Below are positions 63,962 to 64,000 of a stretch of DNA of 64,000 nucleotides, piece by piece. The DNA lies in contig NC_064533.1 of NCBI RefSeq assembly GCF_023856365.1, positions 35,202,118-35,266,117 on the forward strand, read 5' to 3'. How positions within the stretch are numbered: position 1 is the stretch's first letter; each line of letters begins with the position of its first letter. This DNA is from Brienomyrus brachyistius (Eukaryota > Chordata > Actinopteri > Osteoglossiformes > Mormyridae). A program made the translations under genes and the position numbers. A model generated the notes under the pieces. It had not been told where the DNA came from, made no database searches, and worked only from the letters and a program-made list of their open reading frames with translations.

Positions 63962-64000
63962 GTACTGCACCTAAGAATGGGTAGTTAACAAGAACAATAA

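Overview
The window is nuclear DNA from a ray-finned fish, almost certainly a teleost. The genes have many short introns, and the repeats are typical fish types: tRNA-headed SINEs with GGAT tails, Tc1, Tigger and hAT elements, and long minisatellites. I cannot name the species; the SINE type made me think of an osteoglossomorph, but that is only an impression.

Seven conserved vertebrate genes are present: RFTN2 (+, 2425-11892), MOB4 (-, 15210-18143), HSPE1 (-, 20775-22932), HSPD1 (+, 25187-29740), COQ10B (-, 32271-38075), SF3B1 (+, 38907-50915) and the first five coding exons of ANKRD44 (+, 53895 to beyond the edge). Six are complete. I built each model exon by exon from GT/AG sites and reading phase. 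They give 430, 225, 99, 577, 238 and 1313 residues, with every phase consistent. Order and relative orientation match, from memory, the human 2q33.1 block inverted as a whole. This is therefore an ancient syntenic cluster rather than a new gene system.

Two gene pairs are head to head. HSPE1/HSPD1 encode the mitochondrial chaperonin and its lid; the gap between them holds a perfect three-unit heat shock element, a CCAAT box and an NRF1-like site. COQ10B/SF3B1 share an 831-bp gap with a perfect NRF1 site and an ETS site. RFTN2/MOB4 and HSPD1/COQ10B are convergent pairs.

The rest is repeat biology. (1) A 37-bp minisatellite in an RFTN2 intron sits inside, and seems to have grown from, a short hAT-type palindromic element. 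(2) HSPD1 introns carry four hAT-type MITEs plus a Tigger remnant, some with intact 8-bp target duplications. (3) Early introns of ANKRD44 carry four separate minisatellites; two large ones (2.2 kb purine-rich and 1.2 kb) show higher-order duplications and produce long artefactual open frames. (4) The last SF3B1 intron holds a decayed tandem array of about 40-bp period. No CRISPR, operon or prokaryotic feature is present, and I found no convincing new protein-coding gene.
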